From DYFT01 sp041695085 (GTDB lineage Bacteria > Bacteroidota > Ignavibacteria > UBA10030), in NCBI GenBank assembly GCA_041695085.1, contig JBGFRO010000017.1, positions 62,001 to 126,000 of the forward strand: 64,000 bases of DNA, in the 5' to 3' direction. The notes under the pieces are model-generated. The model worked only from the letters and a program-made list of their open reading frames with translations, did no database searches and was not told the origin of the DNA. How positions within the stretch are numbered: the first letter of the stretch is position 1; each line of letters starts with the position of its first letter. Of this stretch, positions 9,000 to 17,560 are shown piece after piece. Made by a program: the position numbers and the translations under genes.

Positions 9000-9761
9000 T
9001 CAGTGGCTGAGTCCGGCTAGTTCTTTTAGATGGCTCACTTCGCGTTGGGTGAGAAATCTCCATTTCCCTCGGGCCACACCTTCGGTGGTCAGACCTGCGA
9101 ACGCAATGCGCTCCAGTTTTTTGAGATCGTAACCAAGCGCCTCAAAGATTCGCTTCACTTCACGATTTCGCCCCTCTTCCAGGGCCAACAATAGCTCAGT
9201 ATGTCGCGTTTGCGGAACGAGAGAGACCCCTTTCGGCTTCGCTTTTCCATCTTCGAGGCGAACTCCCTGCCTCAGCTTTCTGAAATCCTCCGCCCTAATT
9301 GACCGGTCCAGGCGAACCCGATATACCCGCTCGATAGCGCGTCGGGGGTGCATCAGACCGTGCGCAAGCTCTCCGTCGTTCGTCAACAGCAAAACGCCCA
9401 CCGTATTGCGATCAAGTCGACCGATTGGAAAGATCCGCTCGCGTACCCGGACATAATCCATGACCGTCGTTCGGCCCCGTTCATCGCTCAACGTTGTGAT
9501 ACAATCTTTAGGTTTGTTGAAGAGAATATAGTAGGCTTTCTCTTTTATCCCGACTGGATTTCCGTGAACAGTAACACGATCTCGATTCGGCCGAACCCGA
9601 ACGCCGAGCTGCTGAACAACCTTACCGTTCACTTTCACTGCGCCAGAAAGAATCAGCTCATCATTCTTCCGGCGCGACCCAACGCCTGCCAGCGCGAGAT
9701 AACGGTTCAGCCGAACAGCTTCTTGATGAACCCTTGAATCTTCTCTTTCCACGTTTGCCAT
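9000..9761 (-). CDS. rluB: RluB/RsuA-family rRNA pseudouridine synthase (first copy)
   Basis: Converts a specific rRNA uridine to pseudouridine. In the 253-aa protein an S4 RNA-binding domain at about 15-75 (RLNRYLALAGVGSRRKNDELI, given here from residue 17) precedes the RsuA/RluB catalytic domain. That domain contains the GRLDRNTVGVLLLTNDGE region with the catalytic Asp, followed by EGRNREVKRIFEALGY. The N-terminal S4 layout and C-terminal motif fit RluB (23S) better than RsuA, but specificity is inferred. The gene overlaps the 3' end of scpB by 55 bp, and scpB-rluB adjacency is common in bacteria. A second family member lies near 20.5 kb. Confidence 0.92.
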   Translation of the reverse strand: MANVEREDSRVHQEAVRLNRYLALAGVGSRRKNDELILSGAVKVNGKVVQQLGVRVRPNRDRVTVHGNPVGIKEKAYYILFNKPKDCITTLSDERGRTTVMDYVRVRERIFPIGRLDRNTVGVLLLTNDGELAHGLMHPRRAIERVYRVRLDRSIRAEDFRKLRQGVRLEDGKAKPKGVSLVPQTRHTELLLALEEGRNREVKRIFEALGYDLKKLERIAFAGLTTEGVARGKWRFLTQREVSHLKELAGLSH

Positions 9762-10999
9762 TTCGATTTCGGATGTGCGCCACCCTCCTCGGCTGCTCCG
9801 GCGGTGCGCGATGCACCTTCAACAATCGCCTGGGTCGAGGTCTTATCATCCATGAGCGATTCGCCCACCTCCTCCTTTTCGCCCCTCTCACTCACTTGCT
9901 CCCCCTCCTCAACCGCAACATCTGAAGGTTGAGTGAGTTCTTCAGAAGCAGGGGGTAAAGCTTCGACCAATCTTTGTTCTTCCGTTTCTTGCATTCCGGT
10001 CGAGAGCTGATCGGGAGAAATCTCTCCATCTTTCTCCTCCACAGAAAGTATATCGATTTGATCTTCAACCGCCGGCGGAGAGGAAATGGTTTGTGGTGGT
10101 ACAACTTCGCCCGCAACGTTGCTCTGCGGTGGTTCGGAGCTTCCGAAGGGAAGAGTTGCCTGTTCCTGTTTCTCTTCCGCCCGAATCTTCAGTTCGCGTC
10201 TCTTCCGTTTAGGAACGATCTTGACCGTTTCATCGAGTTCCGGCTTCCGTTTAGGAATATGGGGGAGTCGAGACTTGAAGTCCTCTTCTTCCTTTTTCGC
10301 CTCAAGCAGACCTTGTGGCGCTTCCAACATACGCCGTTCAGCCTCGAACTGGCTCTCGCCGAGAATCTCTTCGATCTCTCTTGGGCGCGGGAGGTCGCTT
10401 ACATCATTGAGACCGAAGTGCTTCAGGAACTCCTTCGTTGTCCCATAGAGCAACGGCCTCCCCGGTGTGGGAGCGCGGCCGACGATCGTCACAAGCTCTT
10501 TTTCGAGCAATGTTTTCAGCACATAATCACAATTGACGCCGCGGATCGCTTCAATTTCGGGCTTCGGAATGGGCTGACAGTATGCAACGATTGCCAGCGT
10601 CTCAACGGACGATTGCGAAAGCTTACGGCGGGCCTGTTCCTTATACAGCCTGCCAAGCCACTCGGCATAGTCCGGAAGTGTTGCGAATTGGTAGCCGCCT
10701 GCAAGAGTTAGAATTCGATACGGTCGCTGAGCTGCCTCGTATTCCTTGTTCAACTCTTCGACAATCGAAACGATTTCTGCCTGGTCGATGCGCCGATCTT
10801 TGCCGTCCGACTCCTCTCCCTCATACATCGACTGAATCTGCTTCACGGTCAACGGCTCTTTCGCTGCAAAGATGAGTGCCTCGATGAGCGCCTTGAGCGT
10901 AGAAGGCAGGGCGAGCACGCTTGGCTGTTGAGCCGCCGCGCCGGATTCCGCCGTTTCGACGCGCGCTTCTTCTGTGGCGTTCAGCTGATGCTCTGCCAT
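9707..10999 (-). CDS. scpB: Segregation and condensation protein ScpB with long C-terminal extension
   Basis: Kleisin-partner (kite) subunit of the SMC-ScpA-ScpB chromosome condensation complex. Two winged-helix domains occupy about residues 36-205, with family landmarks IEALIFAAKEPLTVKQI, LSQSSVETLAIVAYCQPI and VGRAPTPGRPLLYGTT. ScpB proteins are normally about 180-250 aa, whereas this one has 430. The extra 200 residues are rich in Glu, Pro, Lys and Ser (low complexity, probably disordered) and finish in a basic amphipathic segment, WKEKIQGFIKKLFG. It follows scpA by 5 bp, and its 3' end overlaps rluB. Confidence 0.94.
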   Translation of the reverse strand: MAEHQLNATEEARVETAESGAAAQQPSVLALPSTLKALIEALIFAAKEPLTVKQIQSMYEGEESDGKDRRIDQAEIVSIVEELNKEYEAAQRPYRILTLAGGYQFATLPDYAEWLGRLYKEQARRKLSQSSVETLAIVAYCQPIPKPEIEAIRGVNCDYVLKTLLEKELVTIVGRAPTPGRPLLYGTTKEFLKHFGLNDVSDLPRPREIEEILGESQFEAERRMLEAPQGLLEAKKEEEDFKSRLPHIPKRKPELDETVKIVPKRKRRELKIRAEEKQEQATLPFGSSEPPQSNVAGEVVPPQTISSPPAVEDQIDILSVEEKDGEISPDQLSTGMQETEEQRLVEALPPASEELTQPSDVAVEEGEQVSERGEKEEVGESLMDDKTSTQAIVEGASRTAGAAEEGGAHPKSKWQTWKEKIQGFIKKLFG

Positions 11000-11004
11000 A
11001 ATCC

Positions 11005-11721
11005 CTAGTTGATGTTACGGACGATTGCGAGTTCCCCGAACGGCTCAGGTTGCCGAACGATGACCTTTCTTGCACGTATCAATTCCAACAACGCCATGAA
11101 CGTCACGACGACTCGAATCTTTTCCTGCATTCCGGCAACGATCTCCTGAAATGTCGCTTCCGAACGCCGCGAAAAATAATCGAGCAAAAACTCGATTTGT
11201 TCATCGATCGTGACGTTGAGCTTGACGATCTCATGCACAAGCTTTTTCGGCATCCGATCAACGGCAAATTTCAAGGATGCAATCAAGTCGAACAGCGACA
11301 CGTCGCGCAGCACATTCTGCCCTTCCTCTTCCGTCACCACTTTCTCGTCCGCATCGTAGTAGCCGCGATAAAAGATCTTCCGTTGTTGTTCTTCGCGTTT
11401 CACCATCTCTGCTGCAACCTCTTTGAAGCGTTTGTACTCAACAAGACGCTTGACAAGATTTGCACGCGGATCGACTTCCTCTTCTTCGCCCGGCTCGGGG
11501 GGCAGCAGCAGCTTCACTTTAATCTGCATCAACTCTGCCGCCATGACCAGAAACTCACCTGCTACCTCTAAGTCGAGCGACTCCATATAATGGATATACT
11601 CCAGAAACTCTCGCGCGATACGTGAGATGGGAATATTGTAGATATCCAACTCATCTCGCTTAATGAAAAAGAGGAGAAGATCGAGCGGACCTTCAAATTC
11701 CTGGAGTTTAACGATGTACAT
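11005..11721 (-). CDS. scpA: Segregation and condensation protein ScpA (kleisin)
   Basis: Kleisin subunit that bridges SMC heads. The 238-aa protein starts MYIVKLQEFEGPLDLLLFF, the hallmark N-terminal helix that binds the SMC neck. It continues with IARIAREFLEY-type helices, VAGEFLVMAAELMQIKVKLLLP, and a C-terminal winged helix (RVVVTFMALLELIRARKV). It lies directly upstream of scpB, the usual gene order. No SMC gene is present in the window. Confidence 0.95.
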   Translation of the reverse strand: MYIVKLQEFEGPLDLLLFFIKRDELDIYNIPISRIAREFLEYIHYMESLDLEVAGEFLVMAAELMQIKVKLLLPPEPGEEEEVDPRANLVKRLVEYKRFKEVAAEMVKREEQQRKIFYRGYYDADEKVVTEEEGQNVLRDVSLFDLIASLKFAVDRMPKKLVHEIVKLNVTIDEQIEFLLDYFSRRSEATFQEIVAGMQEKIRVVVTFMALLELIRARKVIVRQPEPFGELAIVRNIN

Positions 11722-11798
11722 TTTTTACACGTGCGTTGAGAATCATTCTTTTGACGACGAAGCGACGTGCTTCATCGAGTACTCACACCGATATGGTG

Positions 11799-12764
11799 CT
11801 ACCCCAATCCCATTGCTGCATGAACTTCGCTCATCGTTTGCTGGGCGACGGCATGCGCGCGACGTTCACCATCGTGCAACACTTCCTTCACCTCATCAAG
11901 ATGCATTTCATAATGCCGTCGACGCTCACGAAGCGGAGTAATCGATTCGTTGATGCGAGCGGCGCAGCGAAACTTGCACTCGACACACCCTAAGGCTCCG
12001 CTTTCACATCCCTGCCGGATCTCAGCGACCTCTTGCGTATTGAACTTGTTGTGATACGCGAAGACAAGACAGATGTCGGGTCTCCCCGGATCGTTTTTTC
12101 GGATTTTCTGCGGATCGGTCACTGCCGTCCGCATCTTCTTGGTGATGGTCTCGGCGTCATCGGAGAGTAAGATGGCATTGCCCAAGGATTTGCTCATCTT
12201 CCTGCCGTCAAGTCCGGGAAGACGGGCAAATTGGGTCACCTTCCCCTCCGGCTCCGGAAAGATCGGTCGATACTGCGTATTGAACTTTCGCGCAATCTCC
12301 CGAGTAATTTCAATATGCGGGAGTTGATCCTCGCCCACCGGTACGAGCTCACCTTTGTAAATAAGAATATCTGCGGCCTGAAGCACCGGATACCCAAGAT
12401 GGCCGTAGGAAATGGTTTCAAGCTCTAAATCCCGCACTTGTTCCTTGAGGCTCGGATTCCGCTCGAGTCTCGCCGTCGTTATCAGCATTGAGAAGATAAG
12501 GTGAAGCTCGGTATGCTCCTTGATTTGAGATTGGCGGAATATGGGGCTCTGCTTTGGATCGATGCCGGCAGCGAGCCAATCAATCACCATCTCCAGTGAA
12601 TTCTGATAGAGCTGAGACGTGTCGGGATCGGTAGTGAGGGCATGATAGTCGGCGATGAGATGATAATTTTGATAATTTCCCTGGAGTGAGACCCAGTTTT
12701 CGAGGGCGCCGACAAGATGTCCGAGATGCAGCTTTCCTGTCGGCCGCATGCCGCTGAGAATCAC
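11799..12764 (-). CDS. trpS: Tryptophanyl-tRNA synthetase
   Basis: Class I synthetase that charges tRNA-Trp. The HIGH-like motif is GKLHLGHLVGAL near residue 11, and KMSKSLGNAI gives the KMSKS loop. The substrate-binding region LGYPVLQAADILIYKG and the line VPVGEDQLPHIEITREIARKFN are typical. The start is a GTG at 12764. The open frame runs upstream with KK before it but no better start codon is visible, so the N-terminus (MILSGMRPTG) is 2-3 residues shorter than most homologues. CVECK near the C-terminus matches the short TrpRS form. Length is 321 aa. Confidence 0.96.
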   Translation of the reverse strand: MILSGMRPTGKLHLGHLVGALENWVSLQGNYQNYHLIADYHALTTDPDTSQLYQNSLEMVIDWLAAGIDPKQSPIFRQSQIKEHTELHLIFSMLITTARLERNPSLKEQVRDLELETISYGHLGYPVLQAADILIYKGELVPVGEDQLPHIEITREIARKFNTQYRPIFPEPEGKVTQFARLPGLDGRKMSKSLGNAILLSDDAETITKKMRTAVTDPQKIRKNDPGRPDICLVFAYHNKFNTQEVAEIRQGCESGALGCVECKFRCAARINESITPLRERRRHYEMHLDEVKEVLHDGERRAHAVAQQTMSEVHAAMGLG

Positions 12765-12857
12765 TTTCTTACTGGTATTTCCCAGAACGTAACTACTCCC
12801 TTCAAATATTCGTGGTGTGGTTCGCGTCAGCCCGTATCGATCTGTATCAAGCGACGA

Positions 12858-13361
12858 TTAATTCATAAAGAGATAGGGCTTCCAGCGGTCGTCAACTGTT
12901 CCAACGAAGTCGCGGAGGAACATAACGTGATTGGGTCGGATCGGCCGCCGCAGCAATTGCATCTGTGCCTCGTGCGGCAGTCGATCTCCTTTGCGATTGT
13001 TGCAACGAACGCATGCACAAACGAGATTCTCCCACGAATCCTCTCCCCCCCGAGCGCGAGGAATAATATGATCGACCGTAAGCGCAACGTCCCCTCGCCC
13101 ACAATATTGACAGCGGTGGCCGTCGCGACGAAGGATGTTCTTGCGCGAGAGAACGATTTTTTTGTAGGGGACGCGGACGTAGACAGAGAGGCGAACGATG
13201 CTCGGGAAGGGCATCGTCATCGAGACGGAGTGGAGAAGTCGACCATCTGAGGCTTCGATCAACTCTGCCTTTCCAAGATAGAGTAGAATGACAGCCTTTT
13301 TGACGTTGCACACGCTCAAGGGCTCGTAATTGTGATTGAGAACGAGCACCTTGCGATTCAT
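12858..13361 (-). CDS. HNH endonuclease family protein
   Basis: A 167-aa protein of the common HNH family that starts MNRKVLVLNHNYEPLSVC. The HNH domain spans about residues 78-135: RDGHRCQYCG, VDHIIPRARGGEDSWENLV and CVRCNNRKGD supply the paired CxxC zinc ligands and the catalytic His. Such stand-alone proteins are widespread in Bacteroidota, Chlorobi and Cyanobacteria; their cellular role is unsettled and they are not tied to a mobile element here. A strong sigma-70-type promoter lies about 120 bp upstream, so the gene probably starts a transcription unit, possibly together with trpS (93-bp gap). Confidence 0.9.
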   Translation of the reverse strand: MNRKVLVLNHNYEPLSVCNVKKAVILLYLGKAELIEASDGRLLHSVSMTMPFPSIVRLSVYVRVPYKKIVLSRKNILRRDGHRCQYCGRGDVALTVDHIIPRARGGEDSWENLVCACVRCNNRKGDRLPHEAQMQLLRRPIRPNHVMFLRDFVGTVDDRWKPYLFMN

Positions 13362-13478
13362 CTTACCGTTCGGACCGGGATGAGCTACCGCGCTGAAGTC
13401 TTTAGCACCTCCTTACAAAGGCAAATAACGCCATGAACTGAACAGTTTCTTGAACGCCCATTCGGTTAAGGCTTGCAA

Positions 13479-13507
13479 AATATAGCACAATGGGGAGTGA
13501 GAGTCAA
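13479..13507 (-). promoter_or_regulatory. Sigma-70-type promoter upstream of the HNH gene
   Basis: On the minus strand the -35 TTGACT (13502-13507) and the -10 TATATT (13479-13484) are separated by exactly 17 bp. The predicted start is near 13472, which gives a leader of about 110 nt before the ATG at 13361. The rest of the 300-bp gap 13362-13661 between aroC and the HNH gene shows only an isolated AGGAGG in the leader, with no start codon at usable distance. Confidence 0.7.
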
Positions 13508-13661
13508 GGTTGATCATACCTGCGACCGCGGGAAGATTCAGAGCTCTCATTCCCGAACCGAAGTCTTGGCTTCACTTGACTCGGCGGGCAAGGTCATTTG
13601 GAAGAAATTGCCAATCTTGCCCTGATCTCTTCCACAAATTGACCACGCCTGCAAGGCAAAG

Positions 13662-14852
13662 TCAACGCGACAGATCAATCCCCTTCTTGGAATAGCGTGA
13701 TTGAATTTCTCTCATCGAATCACCCCCGTATTTTTCGAGAAATGCATTGGCGAGAATGGGAGCAATCACGGCTTCGCCGATCACAGAACATGCCGGAACG
13801 GCACACACATCGGAGCGTTCGTAGCGCGCCTTCACCCTTTTCATCGACTTCAGGTCTACGGAGGGAAGTGGATGAGCCAACGTGGAAATGGGCTTCATTG
13901 CCGCGCGAAGAACAATCATCTCTCCGTTTGTCACTCCCCCCTCTAATCCTCCAGCCTTATTCGACGTGCGCACAATGACGCCCTTCCTTAAGGTAAAGGG
14001 ATCGTGCACTTCCGATCCAAAACGGCCAGCGTTTGCAAAACCTTCGCCGATCTCCACACCCTTCACTGCGTGAATCGACATCAATTCTTGGGCAAGCTGG
14101 CCGTCGAGCTTTCTGTCGTATTGAACGTAAGAACCAAGACCAATTGGCACACCCGTGACGAGTACTTCAAAGATGCCTCCGAGCGTGTCCCCCGCTTTTT
14201 TTGCCCGCTTGATGCTGTAGATTGCCTTACGTTCGACCGAATCGTCGAGCATCCGCACCGGTGACTTATCGGCCTCCTCTGTTACTTTGTAGGCGGCACA
14301 GGAGGCCTTCATGTACTGGGCGATTGACCGATCGACTTTTGACCGATTCTTCACCACTGCCGTCCCGATGCTCAAAACGTGACTTCCAATAAAGATTCCC
14401 ATCGCTTCAAGGAATTTTCGGACAATCGTGCAACAAGCCACTCGCATTGCTGTCTCCCGGGCGCTCGCGCGCTCGATCGCATTCCGGAGGTCATCATAGC
14501 CGTATTTCACTGCAGCGACGTAATCGGCGTGGCCCGGACGGGGAACCGTTATCTTTTCGACGCCACTTCCCTTCCCCTCCACTGCCATTCGATCCCTCCA
14601 GTTTTCCCAATCCTTGTTTCGAATCAACAAGGCAATTGGTGAGCCGAGGGTCCTGCCGAATCGGACACCGGAGAGAATCTCCACCCTATCCGTCTCGATT
14701 CGCATTCTTCCGCCGCGACCATATCCCTGCTGTCTCCGCCAGAGTTGGTGATCAATGTACTCGGAAGAAATTTCTAATCCTGCCGGAATCCCTTCCACAA
14801 TGCCGACCAACGCCTGACCGTGCGATTCTCCAGCTGTGAGATAACGAATCAA
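13662..14852 (-). CDS. aroC: Chorismate synthase
   Basis: Converts 5-enolpyruvylshikimate-3-phosphate to chorismate with reduced FMN, the last step of the shikimate pathway. The signature segments are all present: GESHG near the N-terminus, RRQQGYGRGGRM, RPGHADY, RASARETAMRV and GGLEGGVTNGE. Length 396 aa is normal. The start is a TTG at 14852 (MIRYLTAGESHG), supported by a GAGGAG Shine-Dalgarno 6 bp upstream (14859-14864). A TCGACA/TATAGT promoter-like pair lies at 14867-14894, but it would place the transcription start inside that ribosome binding site, so I do not call it. No other shikimate gene is nearby. Confidence 0.97.
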   Translation of the reverse strand: MIRYLTAGESHGQALVGIVEGIPAGLEISSEYIDHQLWRRQQGYGRGGRMRIETDRVEILSGVRFGRTLGSPIALLIRNKDWENWRDRMAVEGKGSGVEKITVPRPGHADYVAAVKYGYDDLRNAIERASARETAMRVACCTIVRKFLEAMGIFIGSHVLSIGTAVVKNRSKVDRSIAQYMKASCAAYKVTEEADKSPVRMLDDSVERKAIYSIKRAKKAGDTLGGIFEVLVTGVPIGLGSYVQYDRKLDGQLAQELMSIHAVKGVEIGEGFANAGRFGSEVHDPFTLRKGVIVRTSNKAGGLEGGVTNGEMIVLRAAMKPISTLAHPLPSVDLKSMKRVKARYERSDVCAVPACSVIGEAVIAPILANAFLEKYGGDSMREIQSRYSKKGIDLSR

Positions 14853-15080
14853 CGATGTCTCCTCATACTATAATAAGATGCCGAGTGCTGTCGATCTGTC
14901 CGGGAGCGCCATCGTGAACGTACAATGGGGGTCTCCCTCCATTCTACCCAACGCGGCTCCAACGGAAACGGATATTTAAAGCTGGTAGAACGCTCGAATT
15001 CAATTCATCACTCACCATCATAGGACTTTTCAGCGAGAAGCAATTAAATCAAAAATAGACCGATTATCAAATCGGGCAAA

Positions 15081-15116
15081 AAAAAAGCGCGAGGGGTATT
15101 CTACCGTCCTCGCGCT
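15081..15116 (-). terminator. Intrinsic terminator after the DegQ-like protease
   Basis: A 9-bp perfect stem (AGCGCGAGG at 15086-15094 with CCTCGCGCT at 15108-15116) is followed on the minus strand by a run of about nine T. It begins roughly 20 bp past the protease stop. On the plus strand the same hairpin is followed by CGTTTTTT, so it could act in both directions. The rest of 14853-15137 has nothing recognisable beyond the aroC leader. Confidence 0.9.
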
Positions 15117-15137
15117 CGTTTTTTGTCGTTCTTGGAT

Positions 15138-16682
15138 CTAGTTGTTGCTCTTTGACACTGGTATTTCAATAGCCACGAATCGTGTTATGCCATTTTCGCT
15201 TTTGACACGCATCAACACAGCATCCCCCGGTTTCTTGCTCTTGATGAGTGATTCGAACTCGGCAACCGAGTTCACGGCTTCATCCCCAACGCTTAGAATG
15301 ACGTCGTTCGGTCGCAGATCTCGTCGTTGTGCCTCACTCAACGGTTCAACCGATTCCACGAGGACACCGTTGTCCACCTTGTAGTCTGTCTTTGTTTTCG
15401 AATCGAGATTCCTGATCGTTATGCCGATGTTCTCCAACTTCAGTTTCTGAGGGGCCGATGCATCTCGTCGATCAGATCGATCTCGTGGCGCATCACGGGC
15501 GGGGATAACTTCCTCGTCGTCGTCCCGCGCCTTTAACGTCACCTTGCGATCGAAGGTTTTTCCCTTTCTGAATACCTTGAGGGTCACAACATCGCCAGGG
15601 TACTTCGAGGCAACAAGAGTCTGCAACTGATTTGCAGAATTCACCTCCTTCCCATCGACCGAGAGGATGATATCACCCGGCTGCAAACCCGCTTCTTCGC
15701 CGGCACTTCCTTTCGTCACCTCTTGAATGAAGACGCCGGTTGGTTTTTCGAAACCATTCGCTTTTGCCATCGTCGCATCCATGCCTTGAATCTGTACGCC
15801 GATATATCCTCGTCTCACTTTCCCGTACCGGATCAGATCGGTTGCGACCTTTTTGGCGAGGTTGATCGGGATGGCAAAGCTGTATCCTTGATAGCGCTGA
15901 TTTGTGGTTGCGATCGCCGTGTTGATGCCAATCACCTCGCTGTTGATGTTGACAAGCGGACCACCGCTGTTGCCCGGATTCACCGCCGCATCGGATTGTA
16001 TGAAATTTTCGATCGAGTATCCGCGCTCATCGTTGATAATTCCCAATCCACCACGTCCTGTTGCACTGATGATACCTTGTGTCATGGTCGATGTGAGACC
16101 GAGCGGATTGCCGAACGCGAAAACGATATGACCGACCTCCACCTGATCGGAATTCCCAATGTGTGCCACCGTAAGATTGGAGGCATCGATTTTGATAACG
16201 GCGAGATCAGTATATCGATCAGTCCCCACAAGGCGCGCGCCTTTGAACTTTCGGTTGTCCGAAAGAGTCACTTCAATCTCTTGCGCATTCTCCACCACGT
16301 GGTTGTTGGTGAGAATGTATCCGTCGGGAGTCAAAATAACGCCGGAGCCGGCACCTCGTTCAGGTCGCGGCATTTCAAACCGAAAGTCAGGACCGAAGAA
16401 GTGAAAGAATCGGTTGGCATCGTTACGTGAGTCCGATTTTGCACGGGATATCACTTCAATGTACACAACAGAGGGTGTTACCTCCCGTGCAATTGCCTGA
16501 ATTGCTTCGTTCAAAGCGGTGAGAGCCGAGTGTGCCTTTGGAGCTTGATGTTGGGCTCCGATCTTCACATCCTGCTCGGCAAAAGTCAGATCGACCCCTT
16601 TGAACGAGGAAACAAGCGTTATACCAAACACAATACCGAGCGCTATCAAAGCCACTGCAACAACAACGAATCGTACTGACAT
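15138..16682 (-). CDS. degQ: DegQ/HtrA-type periplasmic serine protease (Do family)
   Basis: Envelope protease/chaperone for misfolded exported proteins. The 514-aa protein has an N-terminal signal anchor (residues 4-25), a trypsin-like domain with the complete triad His128 (LTNNHVV), Asp159 (YTDLAV) and Ser239 (NPGNSGGP), and two PDZ domains at about 275-385 and 415-510. A charged linker of about 30 residues rich in Asp and Arg separates the PDZ domains. GGAGGAG precedes the ATG at 16682. It is the last gene of a pfkB-mtnA-recO-degQ run and ends at a strong terminator. Confidence 0.95.
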   Translation of the reverse strand: MSVRFVVVAVALIALGIVFGITLVSSFKGVDLTFAEQDVKIGAQHQAPKAHSALTALNEAIQAIAREVTPSVVYIEVISRAKSDSRNDANRFFHFFGPDFRFEMPRPERGAGSGVILTPDGYILTNNHVVENAQEIEVTLSDNRKFKGARLVGTDRYTDLAVIKIDASNLTVAHIGNSDQVEVGHIVFAFGNPLGLTSTMTQGIISATGRGGLGIINDERGYSIENFIQSDAAVNPGNSGGPLVNINSEVIGINTAIATTNQRYQGYSFAIPINLAKKVATDLIRYGKVRRGYIGVQIQGMDATMAKANGFEKPTGVFIQEVTKGSAGEEAGLQPGDIILSVDGKEVNSANQLQTLVASKYPGDVVTLKVFRKGKTFDRKVTLKARDDDEEVIPARDAPRDRSDRRDASAPQKLKLENIGITIRNLDSKTKTDYKVDNGVLVESVEPLSEAQRRDLRPNDVILSVGDEAVNSVAEFESLIKSKKPGDAVLMRVKSENGITRFVAIEIPVSKSNN

Positions 16683-16711
16683 ATGTCTTTCTCCTCCACG
16701 AATGTGTCAAA

Positions 16712-17560
16712 TCAGATGTACGACGTGGTGATCTGTTTGAGAATGTCGAGAGACTTAAGCGGTTTCAAATCTTCAAAGTGATAACGCAAGTATAAACGTA
16801 AAGTTGCGTCGAGTTCGTTCCCGGTATTTCCATGATACCGGATGGTGCCGACACTCTCAAGAGGAGCCGTCGAGAGCCGTCTGAGAATCTGATGGGTTCG
16901 TAAGGGAATGCGGAGATTCCCGAGGCGTTCCGCAATGTTGGCCGGAGAAACCGACCTGTGCCGTTGCCGCAAAAGTCGTTCATACTCTACGGCAGGCTGT
17001 TCTGCACCACAGGCGGGGCAGAACATGGCTCCCTTCATCAGCTGGAGTACAACATCTCCGCCGGTAAGATCTTCGCTCGCTTTTCCGCATCGCATGCACC
17101 GATCCCACGACGGACCGAATCCAAAGAGATGACACAAGCGGAGCTCGAACGCAAACAGGATGTTCAACGGAGGCCCTTCACTCAGTTCAAGAGCATCCAT
17201 CGTCTCAAGCAAGAGCGAATAGAGAAGCGGATTCTCTTCTTCTTCGTGCGCAAGCTGGTGAACGAGTTCGAGAACGGAGAGCGTCACAGTCATCCGTTCA
17301 ATATCCGAGTGAATTCGTTTATAGGAACGAAGAATATCGCACTGTGAAATGAGATGAAGGTCTCTCGTCTCTTTCTTGTAAAGCACCAGACCCACACACG
17401 TCATCGGTTCGAGGGCCGCACCGAATTGGCTCTTCAACTCCCTTGCCCCTTTTGCAATGCCCTTTAGTTTTCCGTACCGGCGCGTGTAGAAGGTGACAAT
17501 TTTGCTCGAACCACGAAACTTCATCGATTTGAGAACGACCGCGTCCGTTTTCGCTATCAT
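16712..17560 (-). CDS. recO: DNA repair protein RecO
   Basis: Recombination mediator of the RecFOR pathway that anneals DNA and loads RecA. The 282-aa protein has the N-terminal OB-fold (KTDAVVLKSMKFRGSSKIVTFYT, from residue 4) and a helical C-terminal domain with a four-cysteine zinc site, CMRCG and CPACG. GAGGAGG lies 8 bp before the ATG. It overlaps the mtnA stop by 4 bp, indicating coupled translation. Confidence 0.94.
   Translation of the reverse strand: MIAKTDAVVLKSMKFRGSSKIVTFYTRRYGKLKGIAKGARELKSQFGAALEPMTCVGLVLYKKETRDLHLISQCDILRSYKRIHSDIERMTVTLSVLELVHQLAHEEEENPLLYSLLLETMDALELSEGPPLNILFAFELRLCHLFGFGPSWDRCMRCGKASEDLTGGDVVLQLMKGAMFCPACGAEQPAVEYERLLRQRHRSVSPANIAERLGNLRIPLRTHQILRRLSTAPLESVGTIRYHGNTGNELDATLRLYLRYHFEDLKPLKSLDILKQITTSYI

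Noticed and set aside
12858..13361. HNH gene as a homing endonuclease or part of a defence island
   Set aside because: It is the common stand-alone HNH family between housekeeping genes, with no intron, intein, methyltransferase or other defence gene nearby.
13405..13416. AAGGAGG in the HNH leader as the ribosome binding site of a leader peptide
   Set aside because: No ATG, GTG or TTG lies at workable distance in an open frame; the only nearby GTG overlaps the motif and meets a stop after seven codons.
14867..14894. TCGACA-16-TATAGT promoter for aroC
   Set aside because: Its predicted start (about 14860) falls within the GAGGAG ribosome binding site of aroC, leaving no usable leader.
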